A stretch of 38,622 bases of DNA from Pleurotus ostreatus/Saccharomyces cerevisiae fusant (GCA_024196135.1 JAMQCK010000207.1:1-38622); one strand, 5' to 3'; positions 10,059-21,026 are shown, counted from the first letter of the stretch. The notes: generated by a model not told the origin, from the letters alone. A program made the numbers and translations.

Positions 10059-11345
10059 CAACCTTATTCATTGAACCCGCCTCTCCACTGCGTCTATGGA
10101 CGTGGGATATCGGCAAAGGTTGAAAAAATAAGGAGGGGCCGCCGAAGGAGGCGGCCAGTGAAAAATTGGAGTATTTGAACCCTACGACCGCGGGCGCCAC
10201 CGCCGTGGGTTCGCGCGCACGAAGGCGCGGTACCCAACTGCGCATATTGGCAACGTTGATCCCGGGACCCGGAAGAGGGGTGTAGATGCCCTCAACGGGA
10301 CGACCGCCACGATACAGAACCACAGCGCGAAGGCCGAGTTAAGCACCGCAACGACCGCCCGACGAGGGCACCTACGAGTCTAGGTGGACTGGGGACGAAA
10401 ACCCCAGCCCGGGCGTAACGTCCCTGGCTGGACAGAAACGCCGCTCCGACGGGTTGGCCTCCCCGTCCTCAGGAGCTATTTAATTAGGTTTTTTGGCGAG
10501 CGGATTGCCTCGGTTGTGCCGCGTCGAGAGTCCAGCTCGACGTGCCCATTGAAAGAGCGTAAGCAGCCTTGGCGCGCCCCGCCCGTGGCGCAATTGAGAG
10601 CTGGGGACCTTGACAGCACCTCGCCGGTCGTCGTCGATGTTTTCGATGTGTCGGCTCCATTTCATTGGGATATACCCTCATTGCGCATCTTGGCGCTATT
10701 GTCGTTGCCTAGTTGGCGCCACACTGAGTAAGGTGTTATAAGTTCAGTGGCGTCGGGTAGGAATGGAGCGACGTACTTGGGGATGCCCGAACCATTGCCT
10801 GCGGAGGCGTCTGTCATTGGCTAGAAAGGAACGATGAGGTGATGCCACACTATGAGCGACAACCGCAACGCACTTTCTGTGTCCGTCGCGTCAGCAGAGC
10901 GGTGGACAGATAATGAGCAGAGCACACACCTTGTCAAACCTCATCCGTTCGCGTTGCCACATTCCCCGCACCCATGAGAGTCGAACGTCGGTCCCATTGC
11001 CACATATCTTGCTGGCTAGTCATTGTCTCTTGTAGACGTCGAGTTCGTCGGTGTAGTCGGAATAGTCGGAGTCGGGTGCATGGCAGACAGGAGAGAGGAG
11101 GAAAGTGTTGGGAGCGGTGGTGGAGGGGGGAGGAGGGGGGGAAGGGGACGGGAGGGTGGCGATGTTGGGGGGATGGTGGAGTTCGGGAAGAGAAATGGTG
11201 GGGATCATCTGCGGGCGCTCGCGCCTTATATATGCACAGACCTGCGGATTTACATAAGCGGCGAAATTCAAACTCAGCGAAGCGCTGTGACCTGCGCGAG
11301 AACAATAAACACGCCAAACGGGGTTAGCTTATGTTGGTCATGTGA
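10059..11345 (+). repeat. Diverged tandem duplication, copy A
   Basis: Collinear matches with copy B at 11760-13100 can be followed in the same order. Copy A has ATTGAACCCGCCTCTCC near 10070 and copy B has ATTGAGCCCGCCTCTCC near 11777. GCTATTTAATTAG (10473) pairs with GCTATTTAAGTCT (12220). TCCCATTGCCACATATC (10993) pairs with the identical TCCCATTGCCACATATC (12751). The TATA box at 11224 pairs with that at 12982, and AACTCAGCGAAGCGCT (11270) pairs with AACCCAGCGAATCGCT (13032). Indels of tens of bases separate the blocks. The minus-strand frames downstream of the TATA box are short and low-complexity (Pro/Ser-rich), so any gene here is unidentified or decayed. Confidence 0.6.
11224..11232 (-). 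promoter_or_regulatory. TATA box in repeat copy A
   Basis: The minus strand reads TATATAAGG. A TATAAAAGG sits at the equivalent place in copy B, so the element has outlived the divergence of the copies. It suggests leftward transcription of each copy. The product is unknown; the frame that starts at 11208 is too close to the box to be a convincing CDS. Confidence 0.4.
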
Positions 11346-11759
11346 AATTCAATTTCGCCAGCGGCCTTTGCTCTCCTTTGCTAGCCTTTCATGCCGTCCC
11401 CGCAACTCCAGCCGAGACAATACCACCGCTGGATCGCCGCAGATACCCTTCAACTTTATTGAGGCAACGGAGCCGGCGCTGACGCCTCGATGGTGGTGGT
11501 CGCGGAGAAGAACCGACGCGGAACCAAACGGAACACGTGTTATCGGCATCGCCCGCTGAACATTGTTGTTCGACACTCGACCGCCGCTCACCTGCCATCA
11601 ACCGGTGTCTTGCTTCGGGGCGCTTCTTCGCGCGTCCCTCCATTTCCATGAGATACAGACGAAGCTATCATGTATTTCTACCGAGAGAACACGCAGTATA
11701 CGGTACATGACTCCGATCTCGGGTACGATTTCTGATTCCTGCACTACAGCGCCAACAAA

Positions 11760-13100
11760 CCTCCGCTTTCATACCCATTGAGCCCGCCTCTCCGCTACGT
11801 CGACAGACGTGGGATGCCAGCAAGGCTGAAAAGATATGAAGAAAGAGGGGCCCGCCATCTAGTGGGGCCGCAGATCAAAAATTAGGCTAACCCGTGAGGC
11901 TATAGCGGACAGGCCGGCGCAGCGTCGCGACGGGGTACGCAATGCACGATGGCCACGGTTTGTCGCCCGACAGCCGCGGCGGCCATGTCCGGGTCTCAGC
12001 CCCAGCCCATGAGGGTGTAAATGCCCGGCGCCCCGACGACGCCAGAGTGGGAACCAATGCTCGATGGCTGCGGTGTTGCACACGACGACCGCCGAAGACG
12101 TGACTCCGGGCACCTACGGTAGGTTGTGCGGACTCGGCCGTAGCACGAGCTCGCGAGGCGCCCCGGCCCTGGCCCGGACAGGGCGCCGCCCCGGCGGGTA
12201 GACCAACCCCGCCTTCCGGGCTATTTAAGTCTGGGGCGGAATACCCGGCCGTGGAGGCTTCAAGTTTACGCATCTGAGGCCAGCCCGTCGATGCGCTCTC
12301 CTGCGAGGGAGCACCTCCACAGCCAAGGCGCGCTCCGCCCCTAGCGCTTGAGGTCGTCGTCATCTTTTCCTTGAATAGTTCCCTGGGATGCGTCGGTGTC
12401 TCCTGTATCGTTGTCCTTTTTTCCTGTCGCGCGTGGTCGCCGTGTTCCTCATCCGCAATTCGATGGTCCTGCTTTGGCTCCCATTGAGGCTCTGCTCACG
12501 GACATCAGTAACGAGAAGGCTGGCTATAGCGCAAGGACACACTTTTGTCTTTTTCCCTTCAGATCCTTGTTTTTTCCTGAACAGCCCATCAGCGATAACG
12601 GTCGAACGGTGAAGCAACGTAAGCGCAATACTCACTGGAACGCAGGATTCGTAAGTGGCAAGTGTACGTCGCGCATAGGATACGTACATTTTGATATCCC
12701 TGATCAAGCTGCGAAGAGGGTACGTGTTCTTGAGGTGGCGACCCCACGTTCCCATTGCCACATATCGCTATGGTGGCTCGTCGTCGGGTTCCGGGGTCGT
12801 CCAAGTCGCGGGCGCCAAAATCAAGAAGCTAGATCATGTGTGAGAAGAGGTAAGAGGGAACCTGTAGTCGTCGAGCTGTTGATGGTAGCATCGCGGTCTT
12901 GAAGTCGGGCGGGAGGATGGCGGCGGCGGAAGTGATGGTGGGGGGAAAGAGAGAGGTGAAGAGCGACGGCGCCTATCGGATCCTTTTATACACTCGCAGC
13001 CGGGCCGTTATGTAATCCTGTGGTCAATTCGAACCCAGCGAATCGCTTGCGGCCATAAGGGAACAATGGCATTCCCAAATGGGGAAATGATCGCCACGAT
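11760..13100 (+). repeat. Diverged tandem duplication, copy B
   Basis: Second copy of the segment described at 10059-11345, in the same orientation. The left quarter (11760-11885), the AT-rich motif near 12220, the block near 12751 and the right end (12965-13060) match best. Copy B has about 70 bp more than copy A just upstream (minus-strand sense) of the shared GATATGTGGCAATGGGA motif, so at least one copy has gained or lost sequence there. Confidence 0.55.
12982..12990 (-). promoter_or_regulatory. TATA box in repeat copy B
   Basis: The minus strand reads TATAAAAGG, at the position equivalent to the TATATAAGG of copy A. It would drive leftward transcription. No convincing coding sequence follows. 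Confidence 0.4.
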
Positions 13101-14905
13101 CTTGAGAGCTGCGAAGGGCAGGTCTGTGTGCGGACGCCGCACGGGTTGCACTGAGCTTTTGTCATAGTGTCGTCCTCAGGGGAGATGTATCTGTAACGTC
13201 AATGCAGGGGGAGAGGGACAACGAGAGCATTGAAGTCCAGAACCTACGACGACTTGCTGAACGTTGGTTCGCATGACCTATCGCCCCATTCCCCAGCATC
13301 AAAGACGAACAATTGGCTGATCACTGATTCGACTCACGCCAAACGCCCAGAGCGCCGATAACTTGTCGTCGGACCCGCAAACCGTGCCTTCCATTATGAT
13401 GGAAGAACGTTGGGAGAACGCGCCGCACCGGGCTGCAGCTCTCGCCGAAGCAAAGGGCCAGGGTATCCGACCGCGGTCGGGACGTGAATTCGAGAACTGG
13501 CTCGACAATGTATCAGAGCAAATATCATCCCCAGTCATGCCCACTCTCGGTCGTAGCTGAGATGAGATGGTAGGGGTGGACCAAAAAGGGCGGACGAGCA
13601 AGCGGAGGTAATCATGGGCCACGTGTTGTCGGCATATGCCGTCTCATCCCTCGACATGAGTTCAACCCGCCCGTAGGCTCGGATGGGAATGATGCGAGGC
13701 TGGACGAGCGAAGAATACATTGCAAGAGCAGGCAACCAGCTTCCGTGCATGAATACATAAACGGCCGACATACATATGCAACACGTAGGCTCACGCTATT
13801 TATTGAAAGTAGAACACGTGGCGTTTCGTACGCCCTACACCAGCTGAAGCGGCACTACGAACACCAATCCACGGCGTACCAGTATCAGAAGCCGCCATGT
13901 TCGGAAAGCAATACATCAGCCTCGCGCATGGACGAGGCGTCGAATGAGAAACTCACCGATATGCGCATTAAGCTACACGTATCGAGCGATGAAGCGGGAA
14001 GAAAACAAAAATAGAGCGGAAAGTAGCTCAACACAAGCACCCACCCATAGGCGAGGAGCTGCGAAGCAAGGGACGGTGATGAGATTTAAAGAGGACGAAG
14101 GAAGATGGGAATGTGGATAAAGCAACTGCATGTTCAATCCCCAGCTTTTGCCCGTGGCTACTTGCCGGAGAGTCCTGTGCTCGTCTGTCCATAGACCAAC
14201 ACCGGACACCACCTCCAACCCTTTCGGTGCATGACTAGCATGACCCCCGAAGGTAGGTGCCCATGCGAGGGTTATTATGGAGCTCTTATGAAGAGGTGGG
14301 GAGGGGGAGTGAGGGAATGGAAGGATATGGAGGTAGGATGAGCGTTCAAGCTGCGCTTATGAACTTCGAAAGTACACCAGCTGTGGGCGCACTGCGACAT
14401 GTTGCACCTGTATGACCGAGACAGCGCTGCACTTGTTTGTCTGTGACGGTGTTGGTCTTGTTTGGCTGTGACATGATTGCGGGGTTTGCCGAACACAACG
14501 AGCTACAAACAAACTATCGACCTTACTCGGGCTGATATCCTGAACATGCGACCGTCGCATAGAATATTCGATTATAAACAACCGACCGTTCCCGACCCTC
14601 TTTCGGCGTTGCTGTCGTGCCATGCGCATGAAAGCGATCCGCACTGGTGTCAACATGCGGTGAGGCAGCGCGACGAGCAAGCGGCGACGCGAACCTGTCA
14701 AACAAGCGACATGACGGTCGCGCAGCACCGCCGGTGCATCCTCATCGAGCCGCGGGCGAGTTTCTCGCTCCCTACCTTGTCCCGCAACGTCCACCATCTA
14801 CTACCATCTACCTAGTATACGGTCCTGAAAACGCTGCTCAAGTCTCGGCTCTTCGCACATCACCTCTGCTTGTTGCTGCCAACGCCCTCTTCGCCTGATC
14901 TACCT

Positions 14906-16809
14906 ATGGCTCGTCAAAGAATCAGACCTCGGCCGAGCAGGTCGCTACACAGCGCCGCTCTTTCCGGTGCGCTCGGCGCCGTCAGCGTTCACAAGTACCA
15001 TTCCAGTCTTCTGAAGAAATTGGCGAAAAGCAAGGCTCTCGCCAAGCCGGGCGCGCTTCATGGCTCGTCTGCCGAATCCGATCTGTCTGAACTCCTGGGC
15101 GATAAGGTTGCAAGCAAGTCAATCGCGGAGGAGGTACTCGACGTCTTCCCCGACCTTTGTAGCACGAACCCGAGGATCTTATCGGTGTGTACCAATGGCG
15201 CGCTCCTCAACTCCATCGCTGATCTCTCGCAGGAGTCCGTCAGCGCCCTGACCTCCAACATCGCCCTCGGTGCATGCGGGCAAGCGCTAGATCTCCATGT
15301 CGGGGAGATATTGAACAAGGAGGATGCTGCAGACATCGTGGAATCCCTCACCGGCACCCTCGATGCAGAAGGACACGCCCGGGCGCGTGACTTTGTGGTG
15401 GAAGTGCTCGGTCCTCTTGTTGGATCAACGGTGACCGCAGCCTTGCGACAGTGCGTCAGTCCTCGCCTGCCCTTTTGCGCCGCACTCACGTCTACTCGCC
15501 TTCAGCCATGAGCGCAAGTCTACCTCCACTTCCGAGCGTGAAATACCTCCCACGTTCACCGTCCGTGAGGCGCGTCTTCCGGTCGCCCGTCCACTTTGCG
15601 AGGAAGGCCCTTCATCGACTTGCGCCAATTCAACGTGTGATGCAGAGAACACCCTGTCGGAGAACGACTGTCAGTCGACGCCGACCCCGAGTAAGAACGC
15701 GACTCCAAGCCAAAGTCGAAGCACGAATGCTAGTAAAGGTCTGAAGCGGTCGAGGGAGGAAGTTGACGGCAGTGTTGAGGGGCCGTCACGCACCGGCGAG
15801 GACCGCCTGCACCGTCTCCCTTTGCGAGTGGAGATCTGCAGTCACATCGTTAACGTCGAGCCACCTCAGAAGAAGCGCAAGCTTGGTGAGGACAGCGCTG
15901 TGCGTCGCCAAGCCCAGCGCCAGAGCTCTGATCGAACGCGTTATCCGAGCACCCCTCGTACTGTCTCCCCGGTGATCGCCTCCTCGTCGCCTGTCGAGTC
16001 ACCCCGGCCCAGGATCATGCGTGCGTGGCGTATCGTTAAGCGCTACCGATTCACTGACTTAGCGTTGCAGATCACCTCTGGCAACTCACGGTCAACGTCG
16101 CTTCCCAAGCATTCCGAACGCTTCCTCTTCCTATCCTCGACACCATCTTGTCGGCGCCCGCGCCTGCAGATGCAGTCCTTTACGGCGCGAAGATCGATCA
16201 CAAGATGGGGTACTATAACCTCCAGTACATCCTCATGTCCGCCATCTACAAGCTTCACAAGGTCGATACGCTCTGCGCGTACGGTGCAACGGTGCGCATA
16301 TACTTAGTAGAATATATCGATTCACTCATCTCGTACTCCCCCAGTGGTTGCTCGCCGGCCTGTCCTCGAAGGAGGTCATGAGTCACGCAGCGTATGCGTT
16401 CGGCCTCTCCAGGTCCCGCTACGACAACAAGGAGGAGGTGCTGCTCGCCGCAATCGGGCGCGCGTCGTACCACCTCTCGACCGAGGAGCTGCGCGAGATC
16501 GTACTCCGTGCGTACGAGCCTGCGATTCGCGCCGCGCTCGCAGCCGTTGTCGCAGTCCTGCGCCCGCCCCATTTATGCGCCAAATCTCTTGGTCAGTCGC
16601 GATGTTTTCCGGTTCGCGTGCGCCGGCTGACTCGTAACTCTGTAGAGCCACGACGAGCTCACGTTCGGAAGCTCCTTGCCCTTCACGCGGAAGGGGAGCC
16701 GTACGACTCGGGCTTGACGCCGTTCGAGAAGTTTCTCAGCACAAATGACACGACGGTATCCGCCATGCTTCGGAGCGACCTTCTTGAGGACCTGGAAATC
16801 CTGAAGTAA
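14906..16809 (+). CDS. Double RNase III-fold protein with a nuclear localisation signal (unassigned family)
   Basis: Five exons (14906-15450, 15506-16020, 16071-16291, 16345-16591, 16646-16809) give 563 aa. The last intron is 54 bp and free of stops, so it may be retained. Residues 61-170 align with an RNase III domain: SELLGDKV matches the LEFLGDAV signature, followed by AEEVLDVFPDL, a SxxLL..IA helix and AADIVESLTG...DFVVEVLGPLV for the second signature. All four catalytic acids are in register (E62, D66, D143, E146). Residues 183-350 are disordered, Ser/Thr-rich and carry the NLS-like PPQKKRKL (301-308). Residues 354-510 look like a second RNase III fold (HKMGYYNLQYILMSAIYKLH, SKEVMSHAAYAFGLS, LLAAIG) that lacks the catalytic acids. 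No helicase, PAZ or dsRBD is visible. The family call is a visual alignment, not a search. In known enzymes such domains cut double-stranded RNA as dimers. An in-frame ATG at 14870 would add 12 residues. Confidence 0.6.
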
Positions 16810-17387
16810 GGACCGTAGACGCAGGACGCCTACAGATTATACCCCCCTCCTTTTTTTCGCCCCAGTTATGACCTTCCGTATTCTTCTCCGTGTCTCTCGT
16901 CTCGTACACAAGTACACAACCTACCTCGACTTGACACTACTACCCCCGGATTGCACCGCAATGTATCATAGCCTATCCAATCGCCCCTTTCCTCGCGTAC
17001 ATCATTATCAAGCCCTACACGCTTGTCCGTGTAGCTTGCGAGTACGAACTTGCTTTCTGAAGCTCGCCGATGCCCATGAACGCGCTCTGCGGCGCCCAGC
17101 AAGGGTGCGATCTTGACATCACCTTCAACTGTAACACGGACACACAAGGAGACTGTTACGCATCGAAGGCATGGTCAATGGCGATCGTTGCATTGCCCTA
17201 GATTGTACATAGATAAGAGCCTGCACGGGAAAATCGGCGTTGGTAGAGTGCGGAAGAGGAGGCGTAGGATGAGCAAATACAGGAGCGTTGAGACGGGCGG
17301 TGGCTAGATAGTAGGAAAGATGTGCAGATGTCCGTAAAGTGCACGGCGATGGAAGCCAGCCAAATCGATGTAGCCTCACCGCCGCGA
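16810..17387. other. Convergent intergenic region
   Basis: Holds the 3' ends of the two convergent RNase III-like genes. A T-rich tract near 16852 follows the first stop. No gene, RNA or repeat is recognised. Confidence 0.5.
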
Positions 17388-18399
17388 TCAGTTCTTAGGT
17401 TGCAGAGGCCGACGAGGAAGGCTCGCATGTTCATGTGACTTGGGCTGGAAGACGTGAGCGACGGATGGGAACGTAGTACAGACCGGGCGTACCGAGCGCA
17501 TAGGTCCAGCAAGAGGGCTGACGCTCTGGCCGTCTTGCGTAGGATGGGACGTGGGATACGGCGCGCCTGATATCTTGGCCGCGTTCTTGCGTGGTCGTCG
17601 TGCTGAGGAAAAATATCGTCAGCCTACGCTACATGCGATGTAAGGCCGAACGCGACTCACGTCTGCTGGCGCGCGTGGAAGGCTCGGAAATCCCAATGAC
17701 AGGCGGCGGCGTGAGGTGCATCGGCTCGAGGGCCTCTGCGGAGACGGCGAGTTGGCCGACCGAGTCATCGACCGAGGCGATAATGGACTCCCTAGTACGT
17801 GCCGTTATAAGTGCTCATTCGTCACTAAGACAAGTTCTGTGCGCACCGTATGACAGGATTGTAGGCGATAACCTTCATAGCGGGGGTGAGGTTCTCCGCG
17901 ACCCAACTGTCGAGCGCCGCATGGCCGCCGGGGACCTGGGCAATTGAGGCGACCATGGCGTAGAGACCGGTCGCCGATACGAGAGGCCCGCGTTGGCTCT
18001 TGACCTCCAAGATCATGACCTCTGTACAGGCAAGCTCGTCAATCACGCGCTACGATCGCGTCGTCAGCTTCATGGTCAGCAACAGCAAGAGCGCAGACGC
18101 ACGTCAAGGGTAGCGGGCGCGAGCGACGCGAGCATAGTCGACCCCTGCGCGGCTCGCCTAAGGGCGGTCTTGAGGACCCTCAGCCCGTCGACGCGCGCCG
18201 CCTCGAGGCCCACTCGAAAGTAATCGTTCATGTACTCCGCCACTTTCTCCTTCTGTTCCGAGCTGAGGAATTCGAAAGGCGACTTGCGGGGTCGGACGGT
18301 GCCGCGGTGAAGATAAAACGCGTAGATGCCATCGTGGAGGACCTTGCCAACGGACGTGGGATCGTCCGCGAGTTGGAAGAATGCGTGAGCGTCCGACAT
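17388..18399 (-). CDS. Degenerate RNase III-fold protein (unassigned family)
   Basis: Four exons (18399-18103, 18049-17847, 17791-17661, 17602-17388) give 281 aa. Residues 41-155 follow the RNase III pattern: FEFLSSEQKEKVAEYMNDYF for the first signature, GLRVLKTALRRAAQGSTMLASLA for the middle helices, and SATGLYAMVASIAQVPGG plus LDSWVAENLTPAM for the last part. The catalytic positions are mostly lost: E43 remains, but the aspartate of the first signature is S47 and the D..E pair of the second is T126..Y129. Such a domain could pair with an active partner or bind RNA without cutting it. The C-terminal 100 residues are Pro/Arg/Ser-rich and disordered. The gene is convergent with the double-domain gene at 14906, and the shared fold suggests a common origin. 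The frame is open upstream to an ATG at 18642, which would add 81 residues; I chose 18399 because the upstream part is unlike the rest. Function unknown. Confidence 0.5.
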
Positions 18400-19002
18400 A
18401 GTTAGGAGGCAGTCCTGCGGGAAATAGGGTGCGGGGAAGTCGCGAAAGCTGGCGAGGAACCGCTTAGAGCAGGAGGAAGAGGTGGCCCGGTTTCTTGCAA
18501 GATAGAGAGTACATACAAAGAGAAGATACGAAAGCCAGCCGATGTCTGCTTCCGCCCACGATCGAGACGGCCATCTGAGGAGGAAGTATATTGAAGTGAT
18601 TGGTGCCGCTTCAGGGGGGCTATCAGCCAGAAATCGCTTCATGAGATAACTTGACCCAGTGTACAGGACAAAAGAACATGTCCGGATTTTTATTCGTGGG
18701 TATATGTGTGTTCAATGCGAATGGCTAGGCGAAGCCATGAGCATACGAACGAACACCGTGACGCATGAAGCAGGACGGAACTGTGACATCGGCGACCTCG
18801 GACTTTGCCGATGCACTGTTGTCGGCCAGGGTGGCAATATGCAAGTTGCTTCTGACGAACATCACCCGCCCCTTGGTTCAGCTTGCCCCGGCTCGCTCAA
18901 CGCTCTCCCTAGTTCTCGCTCCAGCATTCTACTGGACTTGAGCTTGCTTCTACATAGACGCAGTGTGCACAATCGGCAACGCCACTCGAGCGTCTTTTCA
19001 CG
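18400..19002. other. Divergent intergenic region
   Basis: About 600 bp between the degenerate RNase III-like gene (minus) and the first F-box-like copy (plus). An 81-codon in-frame extension of the former (18642-18400) is the only open frame of note. I see no clear core promoter motif. Confidence 0.4.
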
Positions 19003-20572
19003 ATGAACGGTGTCTTCGGTTTCGATATACAATACACGATATGCACCGAAGGCAACCTCGATAGGCGCGACTTCTGCCGGCTGGCGCTGACCTCGAGGTC
19101 TTGGAGAGAAGCTGCCACGCCAAAAATATGGGTTCAACCAGACGCGATCACACCTCTCCTTCGGCTCATGCCACAGGACGCGTGGTATATGGCACGGAAC
19201 CGACCCAATGACCCGAAGGCATACTTTGTGCGTGCTCAGGCACTTTCGTTTGATCTTCTGCGTACTGAAGCGGCAACAGGTCTTGCGCCGTCCGTTGACC
19301 CCTGCGGACTGGGAGCCCGTATATGCCCGATCACGCTTCGTCAAAGATATGCGAGTTCACGATACCGAATTGGAAGACCTCCATGAACTATGCACCTTCA
19401 TCGCCCCCTGCCCGCCACCTCGAGTGCTCTTGTCGCGTCTCGAAACTCTGGAAGCTTACACGACGAAAAGGCAAAGCCAGTTCAGCGCCGATCAAAGTCT
19501 TCTGCCACTGTTTTCCATCCTTCTCTACCCGTCGCCCTACCTGTTGCATTTTCAAGATGTGGGTTCCAAAATAGTCAGGCACCTGAACATGCGGTCGTTG
19601 GCGAGTCTGTGCCCGCACATTACCTGGATCGAAGTCAATACTTGGGCGGAGCTCACACCTACTCTGCGTTCCCAGTGGGCCGAGGCTATCAAGAAGTGGG
19701 ATGGCATGACGAGCATCAGCCTTGACCCTTGTTTTCCCGAGATACTCTTGTCGATCGCCCCAGGTCCTGCTCTCTCTTACCCGAGCTTGCATTTCCGTCA
19801 TGTTCAAGCGAGCGAAGCGACAAACAGAATGCCCACCCTACCTTCCTCGTGTTTCCCTTCCCTAGATCATCTCGGTTTACGTGGCTTGTCGTTCTTCGAG
19901 ATGACTTCTGCGATACGTTCATGGGACATGCGGCAGCTAGTGAGCGTCGATTTGGGCTCCCCCGACAGGCCGCTATCCTCAGATGAATTGCAGTACCTCA
20001 CAGACTCAATTCGGGACTATTGCACCAACCACGCCCTATACCGAGTTGCCATCTTCTACAACGCTGCGTCCCTGGGTGCTCTCGAATTCCCACTCACCAA
20101 GGAACACCTTTTACCACTAGCCGGCTTCACCCATCTCAAGTATCTTTGCCTTCAGGTGTCACTCAGTGTTTTTCTGACCGATGCGGAGTACGCCGAGCTG
20201 CTGCCGTGTTGGCCGCATCTCGAACACTTCGAGGTCAACGGAGGACTTCTCAGTGTCGACGAATGGGACGAAGAGTCGCCTGCGACTTTGGTGGCCCTTC
20301 AGCACTTCGCGCGCTACTGCCCGATGTTAGAGGAGCTCTACCTTCCGCTCACGGTTGACGAGGTGCCCGAATCCGATGTCGAGACTTTTGGCAACGACCA
20401 TCCACTTTGGAAGCTTCATCTCGGATGCTCGGCAATATCGGCGTCGGCGGACGCCACAGCGACGTTCTTGTCCTTCCTCTTTCCGAACTTGACCTCTGCT
20501 GCCTTCGATTGGTACACGAACAAGTGGCACGAGGTGTTCCGCCTCGTGACAGCCTACTGCTACGGTGGGTAG
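19003..20572 (+). pseudogene. Frameshifted F-box-like/LRR-like gene, left copy of a tandem pair
   Basis: Collinear with the intact copy at 21027. The 5' part, FGFDIQYTICTEGNLDRRDF, LALTSRSWREAATPKIW and ITPLLRLMPQDAWY, lies in the frame that starts at 19003. The rest, RRPLTPADWEPVYARSRFVK through to LLPCWPHLEHFEVNGG and the stop at 20572, lies in another frame. The paralogue alignment puts the shift at about 19240-19265, where this copy has roughly 4 extra and 6 missing bases (net -2). Matching lengths on both sides leave no room for an intron. The downstream frame stays open for over 430 codons, so the lesion is recent, or translation starts at the ATG at 19208 and the product lacks its F-box, or the shift is an assembly error. 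F-box proteins bring substrates to SCF ubiquitin ligases. Confidence 0.7.
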
Positions 20573-21026
20573 TCTCAACGTGTTGCCAGACGTCGCGTTC
20601 TTTAGCGGAGGGCATGGGCAGAGGTATTCTCCAACAGTCACAGATCTGCGGACGAGGAGGAAGAGCTTCTAATATCTCACTTTCTCGTGTGTGGCAGAAG
20701 ATGGGAGTTCGATGAATGGCCATGTCGCGATCATTAGGCTAGGAGGCACGTAGTACCTACCATTTCGAGTAATCATCACGCACATAACGCGTGTCACTAG
20801 TATGCACGATGGCCCAAACGCGCATCTTTCTCCTTTCACCATCATCCCAATCCACCTTTTCCTCTCTGAAATCTGCACCCAGAGTCTGGATAGTCAACAC
20901 AAGGATCGATTGTACAAGTCAGACACCTGCGCAACTCGCACAGTCGTGTCTTCGACACGCAATTTAAATCGCGAAGCCCGAGTCCGCGTACACGATCGAC
21001 AATCACGACATTCAACTCTGCTCACG
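20573..21026. other. Spacer between the two F-box-like copies
   Basis: Contains the 3' region of the frameshifted copy and the upstream region of the intact one. An in-frame open stretch from 20802 precedes the ATG at 21027 but has no paralogous counterpart in the left copy, so I take it as leader. An AT-rich patch (ATTTAAAT) lies near 20963. Confidence 0.4.

Larger units (their letters stand above)
9994..14905. other. Gene-poor region of about 4.9 kb without an identifiable gene
   Basis: No frame on either strand here shows a domain, a signal peptide with a spliceable continuation, or similarity I recognise. The main structure is a pair of diverged direct repeats (10059-11345 and 11760-13100), each with a minus-strand TATA box. 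A short hairpin with arms GGCCGCC/GGCGGCC (10137-10156) follows the GH92 stop. Positions 13100-14905 show only short random-looking frames. I see no transposase, reverse transcriptase or terminal repeats. Confidence 0.5.

Noticed and set aside
10934..11317. A possible mating-pheromone or small secreted protein gene in repeat copy A
   Set aside because: No CaaX end, no signal peptide and no cysteine pattern. The frame is Pro/Ser-rich filler and is not kept in copy B.
12360..12761. 133-codon minus-strand frame in repeat copy B
   Set aside because: The equivalent part of copy A is not open in this frame, and no motif or plausible splice structure supports it.
13363..13560. Small plus-strand frame of 65 codons with protein-like text
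   Set aside because: It is isolated, has no homologue I recognise and no spliceable continuation on either side; an opposing frame of similar length overlaps it.
9994..14905. Transposon, LTR or CRISPR-like array in the gene-poor region
   Set aside because: No transposase or reverse transcriptase text, no terminal repeats with target duplications and no regularly spaced repeats were seen. Only the diverged two-copy duplication is supported.
18400..18642. 81-codon in-frame extension of the degenerate RNase III-like gene
   Set aside because: Its composition differs from the rest of the protein and it is not needed for the fold. It is kept as an alternative start only.
19208..20572. Left F-box-like copy as a normal 454-aa gene starting at 19208
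   Set aside because: The sequence before 19208 clearly encodes the paralogous N-terminus in another frame, so the ORF is the 3' part of a shifted gene rather than a complete one.
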